Shown here: piece by piece, positions 26,303 to 34,211 of the stretch
How the letters are laid out: each line of letters starts with the position of its first letter
Position numbering within the stretch: position 1 is the first letter of the stretch
From: an uncultured Caryophanales bacterium
Lineage (GTDB): Bacteria; Bacillota_I; Bacilli_A; RFN20; CAG-449
DNA length: 49,328 bases
NCBI GenBank assembly: GCA_945929875.1
Contig: CAMEOO010000006.1
Span: 1 to 49,328 of the forward strand
Reading direction: 5' to 3'
Notes under the pieces: generated by a model
Seen by the model: only the letters and a program-made list of their open reading frames with translations
What the model was told of the DNA's origin: nothing
The model's database searches: none
Made by a program: the position numbers and the translations under genes

Positions 26303-27088
26303 TTAATAATTCTTATTATCTAGACCAGTACCTATAAAAGGAACTTTAAAGAAATCTTTATAATTCTTTCTAATGATATAATCAATATAGTTTCCAATCA
26401 TTAAAGCATAAATGTAATAACCCATTGCATTAGGATGAAATCCCATTGCAAATTTTTCTCGAGTTTCTTCATCATAGGCTGGACCATATGTTGTCATATC
26501 TATCAAGAATGTATTAGTAAAAAGTTTTGTTACTTTTTCCATTTCTTTTGCAACATATTTTGAAGTTTCATCTTTTTCTTTTGAAAGATGATCGATTTGC
26601 ATAGAAACTAAAAATATAAATGAGTCTTTTTCTAAACTTTTGAGTTTACTGATAACCTTTCCCAAGTAGCCAAAATAAGTGTCAGGGTTAAGACAAGGCT
26701 TATCAATATTAATATCTTTAGCATTTCCGATTTGTTGTTTGTACAAGTATATATCATTATTTCCTAAATCGATGATATAGGCTTGCTTTTTTTGCCAAAA
26801 ATTGTTTTTATCAGCCCATGATTCATAAAATTCTTTAAGAGTCATTCCGCCTCGAGAATAATTAGAATAATTAGTTCCTGTTATTCTTTGTAGAATAGCT
26901 GGCCATGAATATTCATAAAAATCATGGTAAGTAGTTTGACCGTTTTCATCTGTAGCTTCAAATTCGCCACTTGAAAGCGAATCTCCAATAACTCCAATAT
27001 CCTTGAATATTGCAGCAAACCCACAATTTTCTTTAATATTATCAAGTGGTTTTTCATCTGTTTTACAATTAAATATTTTTTGATCCAT
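26303..27088 (-). CDS. SGNH/GDSL-family hydrolase
   Basis: 261 residues from ATG 27088. An ATG nine bases upstream overlaps the Shine-Dalgarno AAGGA itself, so it is rejected. Family blocks are visible: GVIGDSLSSGE with Ser37 as nucleophile, GG near 87, LGNND (~109) and a C-terminal FHPNAMGYYIYA with the Asp/His pair position (H..N). There is no signal peptide, so the enzyme is probably cytoplasmic; it should be an esterase or lipase-like deacylase. It overlaps the MFS carrier gene by 20 bases, and is the last gene of the TrmB-MFS-SGNH operon. It may deacylate an imported substrate. Confidence 0.85.
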   Translation of the reverse strand: MDQKIFNCKTDEKPLDNIKENCGFAAIFKDIGVIGDSLSSGEFEATDENGQTTYHDFYEYSWPAILQRITGTNYSNYSRGGMTLKEFYESWADKNNFWQKKQAYIIDLGNNDIYLYKQQIGNAKDINIDKPCLNPDTYFGYLGKVISKLKSLEKDSFIFLVSMQIDHLSKEKDETSKYVAKEMEKVTKLFTNTFLIDMTTYGPAYDEETREKFAMGFHPNAMGYYIYALMIGNYIDYIIRKNYKDFFKVPFIGTGLDNKNY

Positions 27089-28505
27089 TTTTAACATCCT
27101 TTTTATCCCATTCTGTTCCAGTAACTTTTGATAAATCTAAACCTTTAGTTTCACCTACAAATTTGAAAATCACAATTGTTGATCCTATTAATCCAGGTAT
27201 GGTTAAGCATAAATAGAAGTATCCAAACATACTACTTGGAATATGTGGAACTATAATCATTGAAATTAATAATGCTACTCCTCCAATAACTCCATTTAAA
27301 AGTGTATTAATAACTGTGACTGAAGAACGTAAATTCGTAGGGGCTGATTCAGAAAACATAATTGATCCAATAGTATCTCCGGCTCCCCAATAGCACCCCA
27401 TAAATCCTCCAATAGCAAAGCCAGCAAGATATGGTGACCATGAAAGCATAGAAGAAGCCATAAATAAGGAGTAGCAACAAATAGAAGAGATGCCCATTGC
27501 TATAATAGTCGTTTTTCTTCCGAATTTATCTGAAACGAAACCACTGATTAAAGTGGCAAGAGCATTACCGATAGGGTATAAATATAACGCATTGGTAATT
27601 TGTGCTTCACTCATACCAGCGCTTTCTTTCATGACTGTATTATATGTTGCAGTAGCTAATGATGCTAAATAGAAGAAAGCACAAGCAATGATCAAGCAAC
27701 GAAGTTGATGATGCTTAAAAGAAAACTTAATAGCATTTATAATTCCACCTTGAGCATTTTTTATTTTTTCTTCTTTAGATTTTTTTTCTCTCTCGTCTAA
27801 AGGGGTTTTTAAATAATTAATTCTATTTGTTAAGAAAACATGGGTTTCCTTAGCGCATAAAAGAGCTATAAAAGAAAGGACAAATCCAATTATTGCAGGA
27901 ACTAAATAAACTAAATGCCATCTTTCACTTACATTTTTCATTAAAGTTTCTCTTAAAAGCGGAACAAGAAGTGTTCCAAGAATAGCAATGGCTTTAATGA
28001 TTGAATAATTTCTTGCTCGATTTTTCTCACTAGAACATTCAAGAATATATACAGCTTGCATATCGTGAGAAACCATGAATCCCATTAATGTTCCACCAAT
28101 CATATATACGAATATATCTTTTGAAAGATAAACGATAAATAACCCTAGAGCCATGCAGAAAGTATTTAAAATTAAGAAAGGCTTTCTTCCATATTTATCA
28201 GCAAGAGGTCGATATACGACCATTAATAATGATATTGGATAAGTGAGCATGCCTAAACCAGAAAATAAGGAAAGTCCTTCTCCATAAGTCATTCCTAATT
28301 TATTCACAAAAAATTCATTAACAATGTTACTTTGGAATTGAATAGAAATGGTAGATGCGATCTCATCAGTTATGAATACTAAAGAAAGTATCATAAAAAG
28401 ATAGATTATGTAAAATTTGTGTTCTTTAAATTTTACTTGTCTTTCTCTTCTTGCTAGTTCCTTAGCCTCCCGCTGTTGTTTTTTTTCAATCTTTGTTTGA
28501 TTCAT
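27069..28505 (-). CDS. MFS transporter (sugar-porter-like)
   Basis: 478 residues with about twelve membrane helices in two halves. Both halves have MFS loop signatures: RPLADKYGRKPFLIL after helix 2 and GFVSDKFGRKTTI in the second half. FVGETKGLDL at the C-terminus resembles the PETKG motif of sugar porters. The central loop (KTPLDEREKKSKEEKI) is charged and cytoplasmic. ATG 28505 has an ideal GGAGG; a frame extension to 28520 uses a TTG inside the RBS. Start overlaps the end of the TrmB gene by 20 bases. Substrate unknown; the operon partner suggests a sugar or ester-linked compound. Confidence 0.85.
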   Translation of the reverse strand: MNQTKIEKKQQREAKELARRERQVKFKEHKFYIIYLFMILSLVFITDEIASTISIQFQSNIVNEFFVNKLGMTYGEGLSLFSGLGMLTYPISLLMVVYRPLADKYGRKPFLILNTFCMALGLFIVYLSKDIFVYMIGGTLMGFMVSHDMQAVYILECSSEKNRARNYSIIKAIAILGTLLVPLLRETLMKNVSERWHLVYLVPAIIGFVLSFIALLCAKETHVFLTNRINYLKTPLDEREKKSKEEKIKNAQGGIINAIKFSFKHHQLRCLIIACAFFYLASLATATYNTVMKESAGMSEAQITNALYLYPIGNALATLISGFVSDKFGRKTTIIAMGISSICCYSLFMASSMLSWSPYLAGFAIGGFMGCYWGAGDTIGSIMFSESAPTNLRSSVTVINTLLNGVIGGVALLISMIIVPHIPSSMFGYFYLCLTIPGLIGSTIVIFKFVGETKGLDLSKVTGTEWDKKDVKNGSKNI

Positions 28506-29367
28506 AGTCTTTACCTCCAAATTGAAAATTGAATACTAAATAATTTTTTGTCATGTCAGGAGAAACTCCCAAGTCTTCACGTAATTTGTTTAATAAAGTT
28601 AAAAATTCATCAGAAGTAGCATTATTTTTTAATAAGCCTTTTGATTTGATATATTTTAACCAAAAAATATTGAGAACAATTTCATCAGTAGTCATAGAAA
28701 CAAGAGCGTGATTTTTAGAGAGAACACATATTGATTTATCTCCTTGGTTTTCTCCAATAATTACTTCCTTACCATCAACAACTATGCTTATTCTTCTATA
28801 TGGAAATAAGGAGGTTGGATCTTTAAGTTGATAGGAAAAAATCTCTCCAGCAGGAAAAGTTATATTTGAAAAACTAAAAATATAAATTTTAATACCTTTT
28901 TTAGAAGCGATTGATAAACTTTCCTCGATTTTAGGAAAGTCTTCTTTCCAAATAGAAATAGAAATCTCTTTTTCAGCATTTAATATTAAATCATTTGCCT
29001 TGCTAAAAAATTCATCTATTCCTTTAATATTAAAAATATACTCAGATTCATTTTCTATACGAGAATAATTTTTCAATTTCTCTCTAGCTACGTTTAAATT
29101 ATTAATATTATTATTTCTAATTTTTTCAATAACTTTATCATAAGGTAAAGCACAATAATAATTTATCTGGCCTTCACTTTTTAAAACGAAACCTTTATCG
29201 ACCAACCTATTGATTACGTTATAAACTAAAGAGCGAGATACGTTAGAAAGTTTGCTTATTTCGTACCCGTTTAAGTATCTATTTTGTAATAAAGTTAAAT
29301 AGACTTTCGCTTCATTTAAAGTGAATCCGATTTCTAAGAGAAATTTATAATTCTCATTATCTATCAT
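28486..29367 (-). CDS. TrmB-family transcriptional regulator
   Basis: 293 residues from ATG 29367 (RBS AAGGAG). Residues ~1-70 are a winged helix: LLEIGFTLNEAKVYLTLLQN, then GYEISKLSNVSRSLVYNVINRLVDKGFV. A coiled region (~75-115) leads to a C-terminal sensor domain with a PLD-like fold (for example SISIWKEDF and ISIVVDGKEVIIGE). TrmB proteins usually sense sugars and control sugar uptake genes. It heads the operon with the MFS and SGNH genes and is likely to regulate it; a ~65 bp repeated region overlaps its promoter. Confidence 0.85.
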   Translation of the reverse strand: MIDNENYKFLLEIGFTLNEAKVYLTLLQNRYLNGYEISKLSNVSRSLVYNVINRLVDKGFVLKSEGQINYYCALPYDKVIEKIRNNNINNLNVAREKLKNYSRIENESEYIFNIKGIDEFFSKANDLILNAEKEISISIWKEDFPKIEESLSIASKKGIKIYIFSFSNITFPAGEIFSYQLKDPTSLFPYRRISIVVDGKEVIIGENQGDKSICVLSKNHALVSMTTDEIVLNIFWLKYIKSKGLLKNNATSDEFLTLLNKLREDLGVSPDMTKNYLVFNFQFGGKDYESNKD

Positions 29368-29389
29368 AGTGTTTCTCCTTATAGATACT

Positions 29390-29418
29390 ATTATAAAAAG
29401 GTGTCTTAGATGTTTCAA
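29390..29418 (-). promoter_or_regulatory. Promoter of the TrmB-MFS-SGNH operon
   Basis: Minus strand TTGAAA (29413-29418), 17 bp, TATAAT (29390-29395), 22 bases before the ATG. Its -35 abuts the direct repeat beginning at 29417. Confidence 0.75.
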
Positions 29419-29480
29419 TAGTGATAATGATTAGAGCGTATTGATATAAAAAACATTAATAAAGTAAAGTTGAAATAGAG
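29417..29480. repeat. ~65 bp degenerate direct repeat, copy 1 (at the TrmB promoter)
   Basis: AATAGTGATAATGATT...GCGTATTGATATAAAAAAC... recurs at 29653-29720, 236 bp away, with scattered substitutions and one single-base gap. The copy touches the -35 box, so it may hold regulator sites. Confidence 0.75.
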
Positions 29481-29652
29481 TATATATTACTTTTCGAATA
29501 ATGAATAATAGTGTTTGTGAAAAAAAGTTGTCTAGGCTTTTTTATGCTTTTTAGGGCTAAATTGACATTTTTAGATTAAAATTTTTAATTTTCGTTCGTT
29601 CTTATAATATTTCTTGCTTTGTTCTTTTACAAATGATATAAAACAAAATTTT

Positions 29653-29720
29653 AATAGTGATAACGATTATAGCGTATTGATATAAAAAAACATCAATACA
29701 GTAAGCTTGAAAAAGTGTTC
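29653..29720. repeat. ~65 bp degenerate direct repeat, copy 2
   Basis: Second copy of the repeat above. Here the core is a perfect inverted repeat GTATTGAT / ATCAATAC (about 29674-29699) around an A-run; copy 1 has the same arms with one mismatch. No gene starts beside this copy. The rest of 29481-29852 holds no supported gene. Confidence 0.7.
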
Positions 29721-29851
29721 TAAAGCTTGATACAAATTGTCTACTTTTGCTTGACTATTGCAAAATTTCTATTGTATCAAAGCATCGCTTTCTTTTTGTC
29801 TAGAAACATTACATTTAATACAATATCGTACCTTTGTCGTAGCCCTATAAA

Positions 29852-29885
29852 GCAAAAGAAAAGCCATCCTTGGAGGATGACTTTT
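29852..29885 (-). terminator. Rho-independent terminator of the lipoprotein gene
   Basis: Minus strand AAAAGTCATCCT (29885-29874) pairs with AGGATGGCTTTT (29870-29859) with one G-U pair and a 3-base loop, then CTTTTGC. On the plus strand the same position is a C-A mismatch, so it is built for the minus strand. Confidence 0.85.
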
Positions 29886-29922
29886 ATACGGTTGCCTAGT
29901 GCAATTAGTATTTACAAATCTA

Positions 29923-30846
29923 TTAGTTTTTATTATATGTTCCAAACACCCAAGTTGAATCTTCAATTTCACTTGGACTTTCTGTGTGATGATACAAATC
30001 ATTAATTACAATTTTATTTGGATTACTAAAATCGCCTCTAAGATAGAAATCAGGTGGATAATAAATACCAAATGTCGTATCGTAATGTTCTTTATCAGCA
30101 TCAGTAACTTTATTATAAGGATCATTTTCAATATAAAGATAAATTGTCTTTTTATCTTCTGCTATTGTAATAGTTCCTTCAATAATTGTTTCACCATTTA
30201 TATATTGAAACAATTCATTAGTTACAGGTTTAGTATATAAGAAAATAAATTTTTCTCCAGTTTCTAATGTATAAGTGCCACTTGGAATGCAGAATTGATT
30301 AGAGTATTTATAATTATCAGATTCAACTTTGTATTCATTACCTTCTAAAATATAGCTTCCCATCTTATAAGGCAATTCACTAATTCGATAGATATAAGTA
30401 TGAATAGAACCATCAATAATTCCAAGATCTTCTTCTTCGCTCATAATTGTAAACTGAGTAAAATCGCTATCAAAATCTTCGACATAACATCCAATCCAAT
30501 CTTCTTTATCTTTATCACTTCTTGTGAAAATAAAAGTTAAAGGTGTTAGGACATCTTTACCAGTTCCTCTAGAAACAACTCTATAAGTGCCAGAATATTT
30601 GCTAATACCATCTTCAACATAGCTATAAGTCATAACATTTTTAGAACCGTCAAATGTAAAATAAGTATCTGTATCATCTTGTAATAGCCACTTACCTGTA
30701 GATGATTCTAATTCACTATCGAAGTATTCTTGTTTATTATTTAAATCATTGTCGCCTAATAAATCATTTAGAAAATCGCAACTAGTTAACATACAAGAGA
30801 TTGCAGTTAATAGTAAAGCAGAAAATAAATTGACAATTTTTTTCAT
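29923..30846 (-). CDS. Secreted lipoprotein of unknown function
   Basis: 307 residues from ATG 30846. The signal peptide MKKIVNLFSALLLTAISCML ends in the lipobox LTSC, so the mature protein is anchored by Cys24 on the outer face of the membrane. The rest is beta-rich and acidic, with lipocalin-like short motifs (SGTYRVVSRG, IPSGTYTLETGEKFIFLY, WVFGTYNKN) that suggest two or more copies of a small beta-barrel unit ('W....D...YFTFD'). I do not recognise a family. The upstream extension to 30921 is rejected because it would bury the signal peptide. No strong RBS is visible. It is monocistronic with a terminator at 29852-29885. Confidence 0.72.
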   Translation of the reverse strand: MKKIVNLFSALLLTAISCMLTSCDFLNDLLGDNDLNNKQEYFDSELESSTGKWLLQDDTDTYFTFDGSKNVMTYSYVEDGISKYSGTYRVVSRGTGKDVLTPLTFIFTRSDKDKEDWIGCYVEDFDSDFTQFTIMSEEEDLGIIDGSIHTYIYRISELPYKMGSYILEGNEYKVESDNYKYSNQFCIPSGTYTLETGEKFIFLYTKPVTNELFQYINGETIIEGTITIAEDKKTIYLYIENDPYNKVTDADKEHYDTTFGIYYPPDFYLRGDFSNPNKIVINDLYHHTESPSEIEDSTWVFGTYNKN

Positions 30847-31202
30847 TAATATAGCACCAAACATCAGGTTCTTATGTAAGAGCAAGATATACAGCAAAAT
30901 TATTCTCCATTGTTCAAACATGTAAGATAAACAATATAAACGTTGAATGATATTTTAAGTATGTTTTAGAAAATATCCATTGTGAAAGCGTTGATTCATT
31001 GCTTCCTTATTCAAGTGAAATAAAGATAAAAATATAGTAATAGCCCAATCCCGCCTGGCGTTATTTGGCGGATAAATATAAAAATGAAGGGGTTCTTATG
31101 TGTCTCTTCATTTATTTTTGGGGTAGTGTTATTTTTTGACGTATACGAAATTTGACGTGTATCATGAAGTCATGATAGGTTCAATTTGAGCAGGAATATT
31201 AC
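30847..31202. other. Intergenic region with small inverted repeats
   Basis: No gene is supported. Visible structures: a GC-rich hairpin CCGCC (31051-31055)/GGCGG (31067-31071); AAATGAAG (31082-31089)/CTTCATTT (31106-31113), which on the minus strand is followed by TTTTATA and may be a back-up terminator; and the palindrome ATCATGAAGTCATGAT (31161-31176). Confidence 0.5.
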
Positions 31203-31229
31203 AAAAAAGCTAGCGAAAAATTCACTAGC
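31203..31229 (-). terminator. Terminator of the tmRNA gene
   Basis: Minus strand GCTAGTG (31229-31223) pairs with CGCTAGC (31215-31209), with one G-U pair, followed by TTTTTT (31208-31203). It lies 66 bases past the tmRNA 3' end. Confidence 0.85.
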
Positions 31230-31294
31230 ATTTACTATATAAACCTCATTGGACTTTCGCTTTTTTGCGGTTCAAATAGAGGACTATTCACATT

Positions 31295-31668
31295 TGGTGG
31301 AGATGAGGAGAATTGAACTCCTGTCCGAAATAAGTCCCATATAACCCACTACAGTTTAGTTAACTAGTAAGTTTCATCAAAGGTAAGACTAATTAACGAA
31401 TCAACCTTTGACTATCCTATATTTTTTTTCGTATCTAACTTATAGAAATCATTAGATCTTATTCCCTTAGTTTTACACCACTTCTAAATCAAGGGATCAA
31501 ACTTAGAGTGATGCTTACGATCCCACCTATAGGGACACATCAAGTGGCTTAATTAGCAAGCTGCGTAAGAATAAGATGTTCTGTTGCCAGATATTTGTTT
31601 TTGTCTTTAACGCGACAACCCGACTGCGTTTTATATTCTACCTACCCCGTCGAAACCAAGACATCCCC
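31295..31668 (-). ncRNA. ssrA: Transfer-messenger RNA (tmRNA)
   Basis: 374 nt on the minus strand. The 5' end GGGGATGTCTTGGTTTCGAC and the 3' end GAGTTCAATTCTCCTCATC + TCCACCA are diagnostic. GGGGAUG pairs with CAUCUCC to form the acceptor stem, and CCA is encoded. tmRNA with SmpB rescues stalled ribosomes and adds a degradation tag. Aligning with the Bacillus subtilis layout (AAAUAU..CUGGC) puts the resume codon at GGC 31588-31586. The tag frame then reads GNRTSYSYAAC and stops at TAA 31555-31553. The C-terminal AAC in place of the usual LAA is unusual. The gene is single-copy and standard one-piece (not permuted). Confidence 0.95.
31553..31588 (-). other. tmRNA tag reading frame
   Basis: GGC AAC AGA ACA TCT TAT TCT TAC GCA GCT then TGC TAA encodes GNRTSYSYAAC, so the full tag would be Ala plus these 11 residues. 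The frame is chosen by alignment to the Bacillus resume site. The other two frames either have no stop here or lack a plausible resume codon. Confidence 0.65.
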
Positions 31669-31692
31669 AGTTACTCACGTGGAGTGATATTT

Positions 31693-31721
31693 ATAATATC
31701 ACTTATTAGTATTATATTCAA
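31693..31721 (-). promoter_or_regulatory. tmRNA promoter overlapped by a 21 bp palindrome
   Basis: Minus strand TTGAAT (31716-31721), 17 bp, TATTAT (31693-31698). The perfect inverted repeat AGTGATATT / AATATCACT (31683-31703, 3 bp centre) covers the -10 and the start region. Confidence 0.7.
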
Positions 31722-31818
31722 TAGTCAAAAAATGGCTAAAATTGGTTTTTAATGTATTTTTTTTAAAAAATAATATTTCAATAATGATATTTTCATAATG
31801 AAAAAAATAATGTTCCTA

Positions 31819-31827
31819 TGCTAAAAT
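31819..31827 (+). promoter_or_regulatory. Extended -10 promoter of thyA
   Basis: TGCTAAAAT (31819-31827) about 32 bases before the ATG of thyA, with RBS CAAGGAG between. No good -35 is present. Confidence 0.5.
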
Positions 31828-31859
31828 AGACAAAGAAAAGAACCAAGGAGTGTAAATTT

Positions 31860-32732
31860 ATGCAAAACTATTTAGATTTATGTAGATATGTTTTAGAAAA
31901 TGGGACTAAGAGAGAAGATCGCACTGGAACTGGTACTATTTCAACTTTTGGCTATCAAATGAGATGCGACTTAGAAAAAGGATTTCCTCTTTTAACTACC
32001 AAAAAAGTATATTTTAAAGCTGTTCTTGGAGAACTTCTTTGGATAATTTCGGGTAGCACGAATATTAGGCCATTAGTGTTACAAAATATTCGCATTTGGA
32101 ATGAATGGCCTTATGAAGCATATAAAAAGTCACAAGATTATCAAGGCGAAACTATGGATGAATTCATTCAAAAGATTAAAGAAGATGAAGAATTTGCCCT
32201 TAAATATGGAGATTTAGGTCCAGTATATGGAAAGCAATGGAGAGATTCTTATGGTGTCGATCAATTATTAGAAGTTGAAAAATCCATCAAGGAAAATCCA
32301 TTTTCAAGAAGGCATATCATCTGTGCTTGGAATCCTTCTCAAATCGATCAAATGGCTCTCCCTCCTTGTCACGCTTTTGTTCAATTCTACGTTTCAGGAG
32401 ATGGAAAGAAATTATCTTGCCAACTATATCAAAGAAGTGCTGATCTATTCTTAGGGGTGCCATTTAATATCGCTTCTTATGCAACTTTACTTATTATGAT
32501 GGCTCACGTATGCAACTTAGAACCAGGAGAATTCATTCACACTTTTGGTGATGTTCACATCTATTTAAATCTTGTCGAGCAAGTTAAGACGCAACTCGAA
32601 AGAACCCCTCGCCCTCTTCCTCAGCTCAAAATAAAAAGAAAAGTAAATTCAATTCTCGATTTTAAATTTGATGATTTTGAATTAGTAGGATATGATCCAT
32701 ATCCAAAAATTGAAGGAAAGGTATCTGTATAA
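31860..32732 (+). CDS. thyA: Thymidylate synthase ThyA
   Basis: 290 residues. Makes dTMP from dUMP with methylene-tetrahydrofolate in the cytoplasm. Family blocks are all present: [31 protein letters not shown], the catalytic Cys in ALPPCHAF (~169), [23 protein letters not shown], and the folate-binding [11 protein letters not shown]. Length fits the long bacterial form. RBS CAAGGAG. The folA start is one base after the stop (TAATATG), giving the standard thyA-folA pair, in which FolA regenerates the tetrahydrofolate consumed here. Confidence 0.98.
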   Translation: MQNYLDLCRYVLENGTKREDRTGTGTISTFGYQMRCDLEKGFPLLTTKKVYFKAVLGELLWIISGSTNIRPLVLQNIRIWNEWPYEAYKKSQDYQGETMDEFIQKIKEDEEFALKYGDLGPVYGKQWRDSYGVDQLLEVEKSIKENPFSRRHIICAWNPSQIDQMALPPCHAFVQFYVSGDGKKLSCQLYQRSADLFLGVPFNIASYATLLIMMAHVCNLEPGEFIHTFGDVHIYLNLVEQVKTQLERTPRPLPQLKIKRKVNSILDFKFDDFELVGYDPYPKIEGKVSV

Positions 32733-32733
32733 T

Positions 32734-33195
32734 ATGCTAAAAATTATTGTCGCTCACGATAAAAATCGTTTAATTGGTAATGGCTCATTAATCCCTTGGC
32801 ACATCTCAGAAGATTTCAAACACTATAAAGAAACGACAATGGGCCACAAAATGATTATGGGAAGTGTGACTTTTGAATCTATTGGTAAACCTCTCCCTGG
32901 AAGAACTACCATCGTTCTAAACTATGATAAAAACTATGACGCTCAAGGTTGTGAAGTAGTTACTGACTACATGGAACTTGTAAATAGATATAAAGACTCG
33001 GAAGAAGTAGTGTATGTTTGCGGAGGAGCTTCCATCTACAAATTATTCTTACCTTATTGCGAAGAATTAATTGTTTCAGAAATAAAAGGAGATTATACAG
33101 GAAATGTATATTTTCCTGAATATAAAGATCTCTTTACTCCATATAAAATTGATGAAAGAAAAGAGTTTACCATTATTTATTATAAGAAAAAGTAG
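32734..33195 (+). CDS. folA: Dihydrofolate reductase
   Basis: 153 residues from ATG 32734. An extension to 32692 would overlap thyA and is rejected. IIVAHDKNRLIGNGSLIPWHISEDFKHYK contains the substrate loop with the catalytic Asp of the usual 'PWxxxxDxxxF' pattern (here HISEDFKHYK), MIMGSVTFESIGKPLPGRTTIVL binds NADPH, and VYVCGGASIYKLFLP is the conserved GG...Y block. It reduces dihydrofolate to tetrahydrofolate in the cytoplasm. Translation is probably coupled to thyA. Confidence 0.95.
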   Translation: MLKIIVAHDKNRLIGNGSLIPWHISEDFKHYKETTMGHKMIMGSVTFESIGKPLPGRTTIVLNYDKNYDAQGCEVVTDYMELVNRYKDSEEVVYVCGGASIYKLFLPYCEELIVSEIKGDYTGNVYFPEYKDLFTPYKIDERKEFTIIYYKKK

Positions 33196-33203
33196 GAGGG
33201 TGT

Positions 33204-34082
33204 ATGAGTAAAATAGCAGTATTAACTGACAGCAATTCAGGAATAACTATTGAAGAAGGTAAAAAAAATGGAATCTATGTTATTCCAATGCCATTTATTA
33301 TTAACGGAGAGGAATATTTAGAAGAAATATCTTTATCCCAAAAAGACTTTTACGAGAAATTAAAGCAAAACGCTAATATTTCTACATCTCAACCTTCTGC
33401 CTATACATTGATGGACACTTGGGACAATTTATTAAAAGAATACGATGAGATTATCTTTATCCCAATGTCTAGTGGCCTTTCTGCAACGTGCTCGAATGCA
33501 ACTAGTTTATCTCAACAAGAAGAATATAAAGGTAAAGTCCACGTCGTCGATAATCAAAGAATTTCTGTTACCCAAAAATTAAGTTGCTATGAAGCTAAAC
33601 ATTTAGTTGATTTAGGTAAAAGTTCAACTGAAATTGTTTCTTATTTGATGAACACCAAAATGACTTCTAGCATCTATATTATGGTTGATACTCTAGAATA
33701 TCTCAAAAAAGGAGGAAGAGTTACTCCAGCAGCCGCCGCTTTAGGGGCATTACTAAACATTAAACCAGTTCTTCAAATTCGTGGTCAAAAACTAGACTCT
33801 TATTGCAAAGTTCTTTCAACTAGAGTAGGAAGAATAAAAATGATCAATGCGATCAAACACGATTTAGAAAATGATTTTAAAGAAGCATGCGATCAAGGAA
33901 AAATGGTTCTTTCTATCGCTCACACCGATAATCTAGAGGAAGCTCAAACATTTAAAAAGCAAGTTCAAGAAGCATTTCCTAATTTAAAGATTATGTACTT
34001 AGATTCCTTATCATTAAGTGTATCGTGTCATATTGGTCCAGGTTCATTAGCCGTTACATGTGCAATAAGTAATCTAGATTAA
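33204..34082 (+). CDS. DegV family fatty acid-binding protein
   Basis: 292 residues. N-terminal IAVLTDSNSGI and ISTSQPS are the DegV lipid head-group loop; SSGLSATCSNA and LEYLKKGGRVTPAAAALGALLNIKPVL (the GGR...LGxLLxIKP block) identify the family. DegV/FakB proteins bind fatty acids; FakB partners with the FakA kinase to phosphorylate exogenous fatty acids. No fakA is in the window, so whether this is a true FakB is open. RBS TAGGAGG. It is the third gene of the thyA-folA operon, closed by the terminator at 34117-34165. Confidence 0.9.
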   Translation: MSKIAVLTDSNSGITIEEGKKNGIYVIPMPFIINGEEYLEEISLSQKDFYEKLKQNANISTSQPSAYTLMDTWDNLLKEYDEIIFIPMSSGLSATCSNATSLSQQEEYKGKVHVVDNQRISVTQKLSCYEAKHLVDLGKSSTEIVSYLMNTKMTSSIYIMVDTLEYLKKGGRVTPAAAALGALLNIKPVLQIRGQKLDSYCKVLSTRVGRIKMINAIKHDLENDFKEACDQGKMVLSIAHTDNLEEAQTFKKQVQEAFPNLKIMYLDSLSLSVSCHIGPGSLAVTCAISNLD

Positions 34083-34102
34083 TCAAATAAGATAATCATT
34101 AA

Positions 34103-34118
34103 TTGTAATATATTACAA
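34103..34118. promoter_or_regulatory. Perfect 16 bp palindrome between degV and the ATP-grasp gene
   Basis: TTGTAATATATTACAA is self-complementary. It overlaps the first base of the terminator stem. It could be a DNA-binding site; the binding protein is unknown. Confidence 0.45.
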
Positions 34119-34165
34119 AAGAAGTAACCGATTTCATAATTATATTTATCGTTATTTCTTTTTTT
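34117..34165 (+). terminator. Rho-independent terminator of the thyA-folA-degV operon
   Basis: AAAAGAAGTAAC (34117-34128) pairs with GTTATTTCTTTT (34151-34162) through 12 pairs with one G-U, followed by further T residues. Confidence 0.8.
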
Positions 34166-34211
34166 ATTAATATTTTATTTGTAGAATTATGTCAAAGAGA
34201 GGTAATTATTT

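Noticed and set aside
29727-30005. Frames on both strands across 29727-30005
   Set aside because: They overlap the lipoprotein end, its terminator and a repeat region, and neither has an RBS or a protein-like pattern.
30847-30921. N-terminal extension of the lipoprotein
   Set aside because: It would place 25 residues before a typical lipoprotein signal peptide, which must be at the N-terminus to be processed.
31051-31071. GC-rich CCGCC/GGCGG hairpin as an RNA gene
   Set aside because: Only five base pairs, and there is no neighbouring conserved structure or promoter; chance or a small extragenic repeat is more likely.
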